Shown here: in pieces, positions 44,999-57,070 of the stretch
Layout: each line of letters starts with the position of its first letter
How positions within the stretch are numbered: position 1 is the first letter of the stretch
Origin: Sugiyamaella lignohabitans
Taxonomy: Eukaryota > Ascomycota > Dipodascomycetes > Dipodascales > Trichomonascaceae
DNA length: 64,000 nucleotides
Direction: 5' to 3'
Assembly (NCBI RefSeq): GCF_001640025.1
Contig: NC_031671.1
Coordinates: 1 to 64,000, forward strand
Notes under the pieces: model-generated
Database searches by the model: none
The model's input: the letters and a program-made list of their open reading frames with translations, nothing else
What the model was told of the DNA's origin: nothing
Program-made: the position numbers and the translations under genes

Positions 44999-46240
44999 AT
45001 TTTTTGCTAAAATGTGTTTATTCAAAGAGCGGGAAATTGTCGAGGAAGGTATCCATATCCATGATGGGAGAAGCAGCGGAACCTGGTCGGCTAGATGTCG
45101 GTTTCTCGGACTTAATAATTTCCGTTTCTGCCCTGAAATAGGAGATAGCCCGTTGCCATAGCTACCAGACATATATTTTAATATCTCTAAACTGATACAA
45201 CCTAAATCAATTGATATAAATAAACTCAGACGTGTAGAAATCTAATAAATCAGATATTCTTAACAGTGAAATAACATAATTAAAGAATAATCCCAGAGTG
45301 AGAAGTCAATAGTCTACTGAACCTCGAGATAGACTCGGACTTCAGCCTCACGTCGTCCCCTTTCAATGAACTCCGACAGACTCCCAAATCTAACCAATAC
45401 CCCTCCCATTCCGAGCGAAGCGAGCTACGGGGTCTGGGGCAGAGCCCCAGCCGCCGGAGGCACACCCGGTTCCCCAAAACCAATCCCTTAGGAGCCTACT
45501 CGGGTGCGGAGAAGACGGTCGTCAGGAGATGCGATTCAGCAGCCTCACGTCTCAGCTTGCTGCAGATAACGCCCCATATGCACTTAGGTCTGCTGCCCGT
45601 TAGCACCTTAAGACACCTTGCGGACTTAATATTATCAGCAGCAGAGGTTGCCAACAGCAGTTGATTACCGGATAGATCACCGGAATTTTTTCAATTGGAT
45701 CTGGATTTTGTGTTCTTGTGGCTCTATTTTATAGATTATCAGCGTCCCAGCTGTATACAGAAAATTCAAAGGGGCTCGTTATTTCAAGATAGCTTCGTCA
45801 GTTGGACTTGGGTGTACAGTACGTACTTGCTGAAGAGGTGTTGTGCAGGTCAGCATATGGCGGTATCAGGCCAGTTATAAATGTAGTAGCACGTTAGTCG
45901 CGATTGAATTCGTTTGTTCTGTTAGCGGCTTTATACTAGTCTCTGCTGTGGATAACTGGTGGGTGATATTGGATGGCAAATCGGGTGGTTGTCGATGGGT
46001 CGTGTGCAGTAAAACGAGGATGGTTCATTATTAACATTGCAGCAGAATTTCCTGTGTATTTTAATCTCATTACCCAATCCGTGGTAGCTTGATAGTTCGT
46101 ATACTGGCTAGTAATCGGTATAGTGAGTGGAGAACTCTTTCGAACAGATTGGAACTTTATTAGGGAGTATTAGCTTTCGCTACTATACGTAAAACTACAG
46201 GAAGAGCATTGCACTATCGTGTGGATATTGATGATTTGTC
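44999..46240. other. Divergent intergenic region before the Ssk2-type kinase
   Basis: About 1.2 kb holds the thioesterase and kinase promoters and one solo GC hairpin arm (45413-45461). The kinase gene may have a long leader. No other gene is supported. Confidence 0.5.
45413..45461. repeat. GC-rich hairpin element, copy 11 (solo right arm, short tip)
   Basis: The arm ends CCGCCGGAGGC, with hairpin loop AGA and the shortened tip GAGC-GAA-GCGAGC. No left arm is nearby. Confidence 0.9.
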
Positions 46241-49200
46241 ATGTCTAAAGAAAAGAAGTTCGCGACTCCGCCGCTTAAAATTGATCTGTCTTCTGCGCGG
46301 GCAGCAGTTCCAATCAATCAAGGGTTCCGTTCGACAACTCCTACTATACATTCGCCATTTTTACTGTCTCCAGGTTCTCAGAGCCTGCCTTCTTCAACAT
46401 CATCATCTTCCACTTCTTTACATGCGTTAGCAGGTGGTTCTTTTCTTGGTACTAGTCATGGTGCTAATCATGGGTATAACAACAATGTTAATGGTACTAG
46501 TACAGGTAATAACACGGGTAGTAATACGGGTAATGGAAATGGCACCGGTAATGGCAATAGCTCTATTGCCAGTATCGGTCACAGCAACGGTATCAGTGGA
46601 CCATCCTCGCCAGGTGGTGTTTCTCACGGGTCTGTAGGTCCAGGAAATAGTAATGGGTCGACGGGCTTGTCAAGACACCGATCAATAGGCTCGATTCCAA
46701 CGACTCATAGGTCTAGAAGAGACTCTGGAAAGTCACTTGGTGCTAGTGGTAGCATGCATACTGGTTTGACTGCTCCCGCTCGAGTATCACCACGCCAATC
46801 TCCACGATCTTCACCTCGTTCTTCACCACGACCTCGCGACGGAACTGGAAAAGAAGAAGATGGTGGCTCATATTTCACTTTGTCGCGACCAGGAACAGCC
46901 AGCAGCCCTGTTAATATACCAGGTACATCATCCTCATCAAATTCCAAAATGTCGTTATCTAGTCAGACAAGTTATTCAGGTAGCTCGTTCGATTTTGACG
47001 GTCAAGTGCAAAGAGTAAACTCATCATTGAGGAAATACGATGCTGCGACTGCTGGTAGCCCAACCGGTACACAACCAATCAATGCGTCTTCACCATCGAT
47101 GCAATCAAATAATAATGCGTTGCTGTCGCCAACAGTCTCACCTCGGCCACATTCTCCCATTCGTGCCCTGTCGAATTCATATGCACCAGCAAGAGGACCA
47201 TCCCATCAGAATGTGTCATCAGTAAAGACGAAAGGTAAAGCACCACAATCGCCAATACAAGACGATTCACTAACAAGCAACAAATCCAATAACTCGCCAA
47301 AGCAGCAACAGCAACAACAACAACAACAGTCTAATTCATTCCATCATAGGTCGACAGCTCACGCATCAGGGGCTACTACAGCAGCTGCTGCTGTGACTGC
47401 TGCTGCTAATAGCGATGAGTCGCCCATTTTCGCCAAACGAAAAGATGCTCATCTTTCATATCTCGCTCAAGAACCGGTTTATATTCATAAAATGACCAAT
47501 GCTGCCGGGGATGATTACGTCAAGGGCCTAATAGGTGATAATACCAATTACGAATATCTGAGTGATGACGATGATACAGATTCCATAACGGAAGTTCAGC
47601 CAGAAGTTATTGGCTTTGGTGGTGTGGGAACCAGTTTCGATGACGAATATACCGAACTTGGATCGTCGTATCCGTTCCTTGAAACGACTTATAACAGTAA
47701 TGGCCCATCTACTTCAAGTGCCACAAATAATGAACCAGCAGGAAGCAACAGCCATAAGGATCGTGACAAGGCAACTGCATCGATTGAGTCTGATGGTAGC
47801 ACTCCTGAGAGATGGAGAGAGCGTTTGGAATGGCAGGCAATGCTGGCATCTGTATTAACCGGTGAGGTATTCCGAGCAGAGAAAAGACGTATTAAGCAGC
47901 CTAAAAAATCTGGAAATGGCATTGATGAAGAAGAAATGTGGTTGGCACTCCGAGCCAAAGTGTCAGGTAGAACTATGAACGAACAAAAAAGGGTTCTTGA
48001 ATATTCCCGATCAACTGTAACGGATGCTTTAGAAAGAGTGCAAAATTTCAAGATCGAGAATCCAGCAAATATAACCGCTGAAGACGCTCTGAAACAACTG
48101 AATCCTGTATTACAACTACTGTACCGATGCGAAAGTTTGTATCGAACATTAGCAGTGTTGAAAGGTGAGAATGCTATATATGGTAATGCTGATTTCCAAA
48201 CAAAAGTAGACTGTCTATTGTCGTGGAAATCCATTACAGAGGCAATCAATCAGGAGTTGGAATTGTTAAGGAAATGGACTGGAAATTACGATATTGACCC
48301 TTCTCGAGTACCCGAAAAGTCGTCACCCAGTGAAGAAGGCAGCAGGCTGTCGATGATTCAGGAAGAAAAGCAAACCCTTGTGGAAAGTATTCTTAAACAA
48401 GACAACTTGTCGAATATATTTGACCGCAGAATCAGTAACCGATTAGGACCACTAATAGAAAAGGCAAGAGAAGCAACTATCAAGTATTCGGATATGTTTC
48501 TCGAACTTGGATTGCCTTTATTTAACAATTCACTTTTGCATGTCATGGTGTTTCCAATCACACTTATTCGGGAGATTATTCAGATGCGTTTAACATACGC
48601 AAGAAGGTTGGTCAATCCTACTCTTATGATTGTTGACCAAATGATCCTTGATTTCCAATCTATCATATCACATGCGCTAGTTGTTATGGATCGTAATCTG
48701 CAGTACACGTCTCCTATCCTTGACAAAGGTTGGATTTTTCCTACCCAGATTGATGAGAGTTTCAATTCGACGCTCCTAGATAGTGTCAACTTTTACCTCG
48801 ATCTATTGAACAAAAAATTTCTTGATGGCGGTAGGTCATCAAAGTCTCTTTTCCGAGCATATAAAGAGACAGAGCAGCTCGAACAGCACTACACTTTCTT
48901 GCTAGGTGTAGGTAGGTTAGTCGAGGGTGGTGATCTTGCAGTTGCCGAGCTAATTACATCACTTGAAAGCAAGATTCTCACCCGTCTATTGACGTACTGG
49001 GAACATCAGATGAAAGGACCTCAATCATGGGCTCCAACCGAGATAGAGCGATGGTTTACCACCACCATGGAGATTATTAGGAGTTTTCAACGAAAGCTTT
49101 TACGATTTCACAAGTAAGTATGAGAGCTACCCAAAATATGCAGCAGGAGTTCCAGACTTTCTGGCCATATGGATACTAACTTTTCAGAATACTGTCAGAT

Positions 49201-51228
49201 GCGTATGAGAATTCCACAGAGTACCTGATTCAGCCGGCTAAGACCAAGGCTTTGATGAGCCTCTTGCGACTGAGTGGCCATTTCCTAGTTTATACAGGAA
49301 CATTCGAAAAGTATGGTATTTACGCCATTGCCGACCCATATCTCAAGGATAGACCAGAGACTGTAAGAGCCATCTTATCTGGTTATAGTCGTATCCCGAA
49401 GAAAGACGTTGAGCACGTCTCATACGTTATGATATTTTGTATCGAAGAACCATTAGTATGGGAGGGTGAGATTGTCAATTTGGATATGCCTTATTTTGAT
49501 ATCGATATGAAACCTGGTCGCATGAGACTCATCACTGAAGGCGGCTCTCAAGAACTGAAGAGAACTCGTAAGGAAGTATCTGCATTGACTGGAGGAGGTG
49601 ATGTTTTTGATATAGCTGTGGACACCAAATCACATATTACAAGAGTGGACCATGAGATGGCGCGAGTTCGAAAGCTGTTCTTCAAGCTTTCGACCTCTGT
49701 GATCACAAGCTGTATATTATTTAGAAGAAGATGCAAGCCATATGGATGTCAGGAAACAGTTCATAATATGTTTGTATTCGCTAGAGAGTTTGGTCAAAGG
49801 GGAATTTCTGTCATGGATGCCAACCGTCGTGGCACAGTGGCTATAAAACTGATCAATCTGTGCATTGAGTGGGTAACTTTTATATGCGATGATTGTGTTC
49901 CGACTGAGAACAAGACATTCAGATGGACGGTGGTTGCCCTGGAATTTGCTATGGTAATGACTCGAGGAGTCAATATCGTGGCTATTTCAGGCGATCAATT
50001 TGCTAAACTTCGAGTCAAAGTAGCTGACTGTATGACTCTACTGATTTCTCATTTTGACATCACTGGTGCGAAATCTAGAGCAGCTCAGCAAGGTAACAGT
50101 GATGTGTTACGCCGAGGCAAAGCTCTCAATATCTCAGTTGATGATGACGACGAGTTGGTGGCCATGTTGCGAGAAGATATGGTCAAGAAATTGGAGCTAT
50201 TGGAACAACAAAGACAAGACACTCACTCTGTAGGTAAAGTCCTTGATGATAGCAGCGGTGATACAGAGTTCTTGACATATCTTGCTTCAGCCTTTTCAAA
50301 CCTTCAAATCCGTTGGCAACAGGGTCGGTATATCGGTGGTGGTACCTTTGGATCGGTATACGCAGCAGTCAACCTTGACACTGGTGGTGTCATGGCTGTC
50401 AAAGAAATCCGGTTACAGGACACCCAGTCTATTCGTCATATTTTGAAATCAATCAAAGATGAAATGACTGTGCTGGAGATTCTAAGTCACCCCAATGTTG
50501 TACAATATTACGGTGTTGAAGTACATCGTGATAGAGTGTTTATTTTCATGGAGTACTGTCAAGGAGGATCACTAGCCGGCCTTCTAGAATATGGCCGTAT
50601 TGAGGATGAGCAGGTTATTCAGGTGTATACTCTGCAGATGTTGGAAGGTCTAGCGTATCTCCACCAGTCAGGCATTGTTCATCGTGATATTAAACCAGAG
50701 AATATTCTATTGGATCATAATGGAGTTATCAAGTTTGTTGATTTTGGTGCTGCTAAAGTGATTGCAAAGACAGGCAAAACTCGCCAGGCTAGTGCCACTA
50801 ACAAATCCAATGCCACTACTGGTGGTAACAAGACCAAATTGAATAGTATGACAGGCACACCCATGTACATGTCACCAGAAGTCATCACAGGAGCAGATTC
50901 CGGTCGTCATGGAAGTATTGATATCTGGTCTCTTGGCTGCTGTGTTTTGGAAATGGCTACAGGCCGTAGACCATGGGCCAATCTCGATAATGAATGGGCT
51001 ATAATGTATCATATTGCTGCGGGCCACCTGCCTCAATTACCATCAGCCGACCAGTTATCTATTGAGGGTCAACAGTTCCTTATGAAGACTCTTGAACGAG
51101 ACCCGAAAAAACGACCATCGGCCGTGGATCTCTTAAGTGACCCTTGGATGGTAAGCATCCGTAATGTAGTGTTGGGCTATAGTGCTGGCTCAGATGATAG
51201 CGCTGTATCATCTCCATCTGAGGGCTGA
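46241..51228 (+). CDS. SSK2: Ssk2/Ssk22-type MAP kinase kinase kinase of the osmostress pathway
   Basis: Exons 46241-49113 and 49188-51228 encode 1637 residues. The intron (49114-49187) starts GTAAGT and ends ATACTAACTTTTCAG. The first 530 or so residues are Ser/Gly/Asn-rich and disordered, with Gln and Ala runs. A helical regulatory region follows from about 530 (ERWRERLEWQAMLASVLTGE, the typical Ssk2/Wis4 block) to about 1300. The kinase domain is at about 1335-1610 with GGGTFGSVY, AVKEIRL, HRDIKPENILL, DFGAAKVI and GTPMYMSPEV. In yeasts this MAPKKK is activated by the Ssk1 response regulator and phosphorylates Pbs2 to activate Hog1. The kinase has a short insertion rich in Thr/Asn/Lys before the activation-loop end. 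It converges with the GNAT gene, 56 bases apart. Confidence 0.95.
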
Positions 51229-51284
51229 TATGGTTATTGACTTGTAATAATATATTATTTATTGAAAATGGTTTATGTGAGAAC

Positions 51285-52238
51285 TCATTGTCTGTCTAGT
51301 CGGAAGTTGGTCGTAGCAAAGTCTTTCCTACCATCTGGCTCATAATAAAACTCGGCTACTTCTTTGAAACCAAACTTTGTGTACAGAGCTTTTCCCGCAC
51401 GAGTTGCAAAGACAAATTCTTTGATGGGCCCCCTAGATTTTATGTTTCCGTCTTGTGATACAAACTCAACTTGAGCGTCTGTCGGTAATACATCAAGACA
51501 GTGTTTAAAAAGCAATCTTCCAAGACCCTGCCTTTGGTACTCTCTGGCAATAACGAAATATGAGAGATAGAGATAATCCCTGTTTCGATATGGCGCATTA
51601 GACAGCTCTTCTGGTGACATGTGAGCTAGTTTGTCACCTTCTTCGTCAGTATCTGGAACATGACGAGTCTCCTCAGCTATGGCCTGGTCAAAAGCATCCG
51701 ACCGAGTGTTATTTAGTGGATGTGGTCCTGTTCCCCAAAAAGAGTACCAACCTTGGATCATATACTTGATCTTAGTGTAATCGTGATACAATCGGGAACC
51801 GATGGACATGGGCTTATACATATTTGTTGTTAATGACTGAGGGTATCTCCATACAAACATGCCAGCCAGTATTTCGTAACCTGTGTCTGGGTCTATAGTA
51901 TACATGCCATAGTAGTCATCTACCCTAGCAAGAATTCTTAAATGAGTACTTCTGGCAAACTCATGTGTCAGTCTTTTGAGTGCCTTTGCTCTGTTTATGT
52001 ACTCTTCAAGCCTCTGAGCTGGATCATGTACATTTTGACGGACGTCGTCTACAAAGTTATCATATTTATACCCAGGACCAAAATAATACTGAAACATAAG
52101 GTCATCACCAAAGCTGTCTAGAATCAGCTCTGAGAATTGCAGAGCTTCATTATAAGTGACAGTATCTGGGTTTATTCTCCGCAGATAAAACTTATCGTTC
52201 TCATTGAGGGCTACTTTTTCGTAAGTAAATCCAGACAT
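51285..52238 (-). CDS. GNAT-family N-acetyltransferase
   Basis: This 317-residue protein has a GNAT fold in its C-terminal half. The acetyl-CoA binding motif A reads YFVIAREYQRQGLGRLLFKH (Q-R-Q-G-L-G) at about residues 230-250, and the family's C-terminal part is ATRAGKALYTKFGFKEVAEF at about 281-300. The N-terminal 190 residues are helical with many aromatics, as in fungal GNAT proteins of unknown substrate that accompany secondary or small-molecule metabolism. Candidate substrates are small amines or amino acids, but nothing in the sequence decides this. No targeting signal is seen. Confidence 0.82.
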   Translation of the reverse strand: MSGFTYEKVALNENDKFYLRRINPDTVTYNEALQFSELILDSFGDDLMFQYYFGPGYKYDNFVDDVRQNVHDPAQRLEEYINRAKALKRLTHEFARSTHLRILARVDDYYGMYTIDPDTGYEILAGMFVWRYPQSLTTNMYKPMSIGSRLYHDYTKIKYMIQGWYSFWGTGPHPLNNTRSDAFDQAIAEETRHVPDTDEEGDKLAHMSPEELSNAPYRNRDYLYLSYFVIAREYQRQGLGRLLFKHCLDVLPTDAQVEFVSQDGNIKSRGPIKEFVFATRAGKALYTKFGFKEVAEFYYEPDGRKDFATTNFRLDRQ

Positions 52239-53000
52239 TTCTAATGGTTATATTGAAGATGTGATAACAATTTCACACAAAAATTAGACGGACTGGCATT
52301 TTATATATGTTTATTTGGAGAATGGTTGACTAAGGTATTTACTATTATTTAGACAGATCAAGAAATCTTTCAGATGATCTCTACAGCATGGTGCATCTCC
52401 AATGCCGTAGTGACTAACTTGCCTCAACCATGAGTTATTGAGCTTTTTTCACAAATTGAGAGGTCAAGTAAGGTCGAATATGGTCGAATGAGGTCGTCAG
52501 TCTCTTGATATCATAAATTGGAATGTAAAATCATTTTCGTTAGTCTTGCTTTTATAAAATCCAACGGACTCGTTGAGAAATCCTATAGTCCCTGCAGATG
52601 TACTAATTATACTAATTTTTAGCCATAGACAACAAACCACTTCAAAGTCTCATTTGCTAAACCAACTGGCAGTGGGAAATGTATTCTAAAGAGAATGAAC
52701 AAGTCTTGAAAGTGCAGTACTGGTGGCACTCGCTGTTTTTGATGGCTAGCACCCTTGGCCGAAGAGTCCCCAGTAATTTGCTCTAGTCGACACTCTTACT
52801 TCAAATCTTCGTAAATCTTATTCTTTCATCTCCAATTGATTTGATTGACTCTAATAACAGTAGATAAAGTTTCGAAATGGTAAACAGGCTCTGTGAGAGT
52901 CGTGATGTACGTTGAAGATGTGATGCGGCATCATGCATAGATAAGATCTGAGAGCATGTGTGAAGATCATGAACTTGACACACTTTGGATGTAACCAGGG
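52239..53000. other. Divergent promoter region between the GNAT and CLC genes
   Basis: About 760 bases without a recognisable gene or repeat element. A minus-strand frame at 52801-53115 overlaps the CLC start and is a shadow. Confidence 0.5.
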
Positions 53001-55439
53001 ATGAGTTCTGACAGCAGAGTACACCTGGAGTCGTTACCATCAGGTACCTCGGTGGCGAATGATTCCATTCCGGACTCGCTAGTAACTGAAATCCGACGGT
53101 ATGAAGACTTCTCAACTATCGATTGGGTAGAGGCTGCTTCGAGAGAGAACACATTGAGGATACGTACATATAAAAATGCCTATGGAAAGAGTATAAATTC
53201 GAGAAGACCCAGTGGTCCAATTGATCCAGTTTCTGAGAATGCTGAGGATTCTAATGCATTTGGTTTTGACGTTCTGAAAGGCACAGGTGCTAGATATGGA
53301 TTGTTGGTTCGCCAGATGTACTCAGCAGCTCAAAGTTGGCTGGTACTAGCACTGGTTGGAGCTTGTATTGGTCTCATTGCTGGGTTCTTAAGCATTGTAA
53401 CCGAATTGCTATCAGATTTTAAGACTGGCTATTGTACTGCTGGCCTCTATTTAAACGAGAACTTTTGCTGTTCTGGATATGATGAAAGTGATATATGCCC
53501 CGAATGGCACAGGTGGAGCTCGTTCAGTGGTATCAATTACGTTATATATATTGTCTTTTCGACGTTTTTTGCATTTTTGGCTGCTTTTTTTGTTTACAGC
53601 TTTGCTCCGTATGCTGCAGGATCAGGAATTTCGGAAATCAAGTGTATTATTGCTGGTTTTATCATGAATGGGTTCTTGGATGCAAAGACACTATTTATTA
53701 AAAGTGTGACCCTGCCATTGACTATTGCTTCTGGTCTTAGTGTGGGAAAAGAGGGTCCCTCTGTACATTATGCTGTATGTGTTGGAAACACAGTAGCAGG
53801 TTTGTTTCCAAAGTATCGTGTTTATAAGACCAAGATGCGAGAGGTGCTGAGTTCTTGTGCAGCAGCGGGTGTGGCAGTAGCATTTGGAAGCCCAATGGGC
53901 GGTGTACTATTCTCTTTGGAAGAAATGACATCTTCTTTCCAGCTGAAATCCATGTGGAGAAGCTACTTCTGTGCTTTGGTTGCTACTGCAACTCTAGCAT
54001 CGGTTAACCCGTTTCGTACAGGGCAATTGGTTTTGTTCTCAGTCAAATATGATCATGACTGGCACTTTTTTGAGATTATCTTTTTTATTTTGATAGGATT
54101 ATTCGGTGGGTTTGGAGGGCTATTCATTATTAAATGGAATCTTCGTGTTCAGGCGTTTCGTAAGAAGTATCTTGGAAACTATGCTATACAAGAAGCGACT
54201 TTGCTCGCGTTTATAACTGCTGTTATCTGTTACTTTAACGAATTTCTGCGTATTGACATGACTGAAAGCATGCAAATCTTGTTTCATGAATGTGATCATG
54301 GATTTGAAGATAATGTTACCTGCCAACCATCTCATCGAATGTACCTGGCAACGACATTGATATTTGGTATGGTCATAAGAACTATATTGACAATTATATC
54401 CTATGGTAGTAAAGTTCCTGCTGGTATTTTTGTACCATCATTGGCGATTGGAGCTTTATTTGGAAGGTTTGTAGGAACCGTAGTTTGGTGGTTACATGAT
54501 ACGTTTCCAGATGCTACATTTTTTTCGAGCTGTCCTCCTGATGCACCATGTATTACTCCTGGAACTTATGCTCTGCTAGGGTCTGCTGCTTTGTTAAGTG
54601 GTGTGATGAATATTACGGTGACGGTTGTTGTGATCATATTCGAAGTAACTGGTGCTTTGCGATACATTCTTCCTACTATGATTGTCGTAGGAGTCACCAA
54701 AGCAGTTGGTGATTATTTCGGACCTGGCGGTGGCGGGATTGCTGACCGTACTATAGTTGCAAACGGATACCCATTTCTAGAAGATGATGGGGATGATGAG
54801 CACAATCACTATGCAAATGACCCTATAGAGTTGGCCATGACAAAAGATCCCATCCAAATCCCGAGCAAAAAGTTCACGATATCACACATTCAGAGTTTAT
54901 TAGATGGTAGTAGTCATCAGTCATATCCCGTGGTGGATATCGACGACGAAGATGCTAGCATTACTAGCAGCATACCAACAAAGTCCTCGACTACTGCCAC
55001 CACTATCAACCAAACTACAAACTATACAAACAACTATTTGATCGGGTACATATGGCGTTCTGAGTTGGAATACATTGTGGCACACAACCGCGACACACCT
55101 GATAGATATGTGTCATTTGACAGTTTAGAATCGTCAGAAGACTCACTAAACTTTTCGCGTCTCGTCAACTTTTCACCAGTTGTCGTTCAGAACAATACTC
55201 CGTTGTCAAAAGTTATTGCTCTCTTCTCGAAAGTAGGACCACGCATTGTATATGTTGAGCGCAATAAATCAGGTACACTATGTGGATTACTGACCCGGAA
55301 AGACATTCTGAAGTATCAACATAAATCAGACTATGCCATGGCGCCTCCAGATAGATCAGCAGCAGAAGAAATGGATCGAAAGATCTGGGAGCTTTTATCG
55401 CAAGCGATATCTAAAGTTCAAGAGTTAGTTCGTAGATAG
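53001..55439 (+). CDS. GEF1: CLC chloride channel/antiporter, Gef1 type
   Basis: This 812-residue protein is a CLC family anion transporter. The selectivity motifs are clear: GSGISEIK (about 207), GKEGPSVH with the gating Glu (about 249-256), GSPMGGVLFSLEE (about 295), and VPAGIFVPSLAIG (about 472). The glutamate in SLEE and the gating Glu fit an anion/proton exchanger of endosomes and Golgi like Gef1, which supplies Cl- for copper loading of the Fet3 oxidase. The C-terminal third holds two CBS domains, with a low-complexity Ser/Thr insertion between them (about 650-675). Loops carry cysteines and an N-glycosylation-like site. A ferric reductase gene elsewhere in the window shares the iron theme, but 27 kb separates them. 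Confidence 0.95.
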   Translation: MSSDSRVHLESLPSGTSVANDSIPDSLVTEIRRYEDFSTIDWVEAASRENTLRIRTYKNAYGKSINSRRPSGPIDPVSENAEDSNAFGFDVLKGTGARYGLLVRQMYSAAQSWLVLALVGACIGLIAGFLSIVTELLSDFKTGYCTAGLYLNENFCCSGYDESDICPEWHRWSSFSGINYVIYIVFSTFFAFLAAFFVYSFAPYAAGSGISEIKCIIAGFIMNGFLDAKTLFIKSVTLPLTIASGLSVGKEGPSVHYAVCVGNTVAGLFPKYRVYKTKMREVLSSCAAAGVAVAFGSPMGGVLFSLEEMTSSFQLKSMWRSYFCALVATATLASVNPFRTGQLVLFSVKYDHDWHFFEIIFFILIGLFGGFGGLFIIKWNLRVQAFRKKYLGNYAIQEATLLAFITAVICYFNEFLRIDMTESMQILFHECDHGFEDNVTCQPSHRMYLATTLIFGMVIRTILTIISYGSKVPAGIFVPSLAIGALFGRFVGTVVWWLHDTFPDATFFSSCPPDAPCITPGTYALLGSAALLSGVMNITVTVVVIIFEVTGALRYILPTMIVVGVTKAVGDYFGPGGGGIADRTIVANGYPFLEDDGDDEHNHYANDPIELAMTKDPIQIPSKKFTISHIQSLLDGSSHQSYPVVDIDDEDASITSSIPTKSSTTATTINQTTNYTNNYLIGYIWRSELEYIVAHNRDTPDRYVSFDSLESSEDSLNFSRLVNFSPVVVQNNTPLSKVIALFSKVGPRIVYVERNKSGTLCGLLTRKDILKYQHKSDYAMAPPDRSAAEEMDRKIWELLSQAISKVQELVRR

Positions 55440-56053
55440 TTAGTTTTTACCAAATGCATTTTTTGTTTGTTTTGTTTTCTGCATGTTATTCCTCTCATTC
55501 CTTCATATTCTAGTTGATTCCGAGATACAGGCATCTGGACGGTGCCCAGTCCTGTCGTGATATACGACGTCACGTAGTACTGTTGACTCTGCTTTGGCGA
55601 ATTCTCTGGCGATTGCCTCGCGAAGAGTACAGTTCTGACGATAGTCATGGCGACGACGAGTCTGATGATGGCTCTACGATTATTTTGCAACTGCCATTAC
55701 CACTGCATTGGCACCTTCACACTTGCTGATGGTACGTCGACTGTGCTGCCGCTTTATTGACACTGACCAGTCGTAAAGATGAAAATATACATTTCGATAG
55801 ATTACTGAACTTATATTTGAGTATTTTGATTTAGATATGTCGCAAAGTTGACTAAATTTACAATCGATACAAGCGATAGTTTGGATATGTTCGACTTTTG
55901 GCATGTCCAGATATGGTGTTTTACTGTGATATACTGAGAACCGTTCCAAAACTGCTGCGGGAAAATTCACACTGTTGCATAATACATGTTTTACAATTGA
56001 TACTCCAGAACAAATCGAAGCAGTAGCCCGCTTTTCCAAATTGCGAACAGGTT
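55440..56053. other. Convergent 3' region of the CLC and Tra2-like genes
   Basis: About 614 bases. Several frames cross it but none is convincing, and no GC element is present. Confidence 0.5.
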
Positions 56054-57070
56054 TTAATCCCTACGATAATCTTCTCTTTCAGGACTGTATCCAGCACCTC
56101 TTGGTTCGTCACGGTACGAGGGACGATCGTAATCTCTTGAATCTCCACCAGGGCCGCCAGAAGGAGGAGGGCCACGGCGTTCGCGGTCACGGTAGTTATC
56201 GCCTCGTCTATGAGGAGGAGCATATCTGTCACGAGGACCTTCGTCATAACGAGATGAATACTCACGATCTCTGTATCCATCGCGATCATCGTATCTAGAA
56301 GGACCAGGAGGACCTCTTGGAGGTGGAGGACCCCTGAATCGATCATCGTATCGATCATATCTGTCGTAACGATCATAACGATCGTATCTGTCATATCTGT
56401 CATAGCCACCAGGAGGAGGAGGGCCACCATATCTATCACGGTCATCGTATCTCGGTCTGTATCCGCCACGGTAGTCACCACCGCCATAACGACTAGGACC
56501 ACCATAACCACCTCTTCTGAAAGAACCAGCGCCTCTGGTCTTTGGAGGACCAAAGTACTTACCAGGAGTAGGGGTTCTTGGTCTCTTTCTCTTAGCCTTT
56601 TCGACAGAAACAACTCTGTCAAGCAGATCTTGGCCATTGATACCAGCAATAGCAGCATCAGCACCCTCTACATCAGCCATGTCAACGAAACCAAAACCTC
56701 GCGAGTCTCTGGTATGAGGGTCAACCATGATTTGGCACTTGACGACAGTACCGTACTTGGAAAACAATTCCTCCAATTTAGCTTCGGTGACTTGACGAGC
56801 CAAACCAGAAACAAACAAATTAGTACCTTCATTCTTAGCAGCTTCATCATCGTCAACAGGGCCGGAAGCAGATCCAGAAGTAGCAGCATCATTGCCATTA
56901 GAACTGTCATTAGCGGCACCAGAATCGCCGTTTCTCTCTCTGTCATCGGGAAGACCAGCCTCGTTAGATCCATCCTGAGCAGAGTCGCGACGAGGAGAAA
57001 GAGATCTCTGACGATCGTAACGATCAGGACTGGCGCTTCTACGCGATGAATATTCTTCTGTGTCGGCCAT
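56054..57070 (-). CDS. Tra2-like RNA-binding protein with one RRM and RGG/DRYD tail
   Basis: This 338-residue protein begins MADTEEYSSRRSASPDRYDR at the ATG 57070; the frame is open upstream but would give an unlikely hydrophobic extension. An RRM at about 83-160 has NLFVSGLARQ (RNP2) and SRGFGFVDM (RNP1). The linker RPRTPTPGKYFG directly after the RRM is the hallmark of transformer-2 proteins, which bind GA-rich exon sequences and promote splicing. The tail is rich in Arg, Gly, Tyr and Asp, with RGGYGGPSRYGGG and a run of DRY/DRYD repeats, instead of a classical RS domain; a short RS-like start is at the N-terminus. A splicing activator of this kind fits the intron-rich gene set. Confidence 0.88.
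   Translation of the reverse strand: MADTEEYSSRRSASPDRYDRQRSLSPRRDSAQDGSNEAGLPDDRERNGDSGAANDSSNGNDAATSGSASGPVDDDEAAKNEGTNLFVSGLARQVTEAKLEELFSKYGTVVKCQIMVDPHTRDSRGFGFVDMADVEGADAAIAGINGQDLLDRVVSVEKAKRKRPRTPTPGKYFGPPKTRGAGSFRRGGYGGPSRYGGGDYRGGYRPRYDDRDRYGGPPPPGGYDRYDRYDRYDRYDRYDRYDDRFRGPPPPRGPPGPSRYDDRDGYRDREYSSRYDEGPRDRYAPPHRRGDNYRDRERRGPPPSGGPGGDSRDYDRPSYRDEPRGAGYSPEREDYRRD

Noticed and set aside
4207..51228. MAPK signalling gene cluster
   Set aside because: The Ste11-like, Msg5-like and Ssk2-like genes are separated by many unrelated genes, so their co-occurrence in 47 kb is probably chance.
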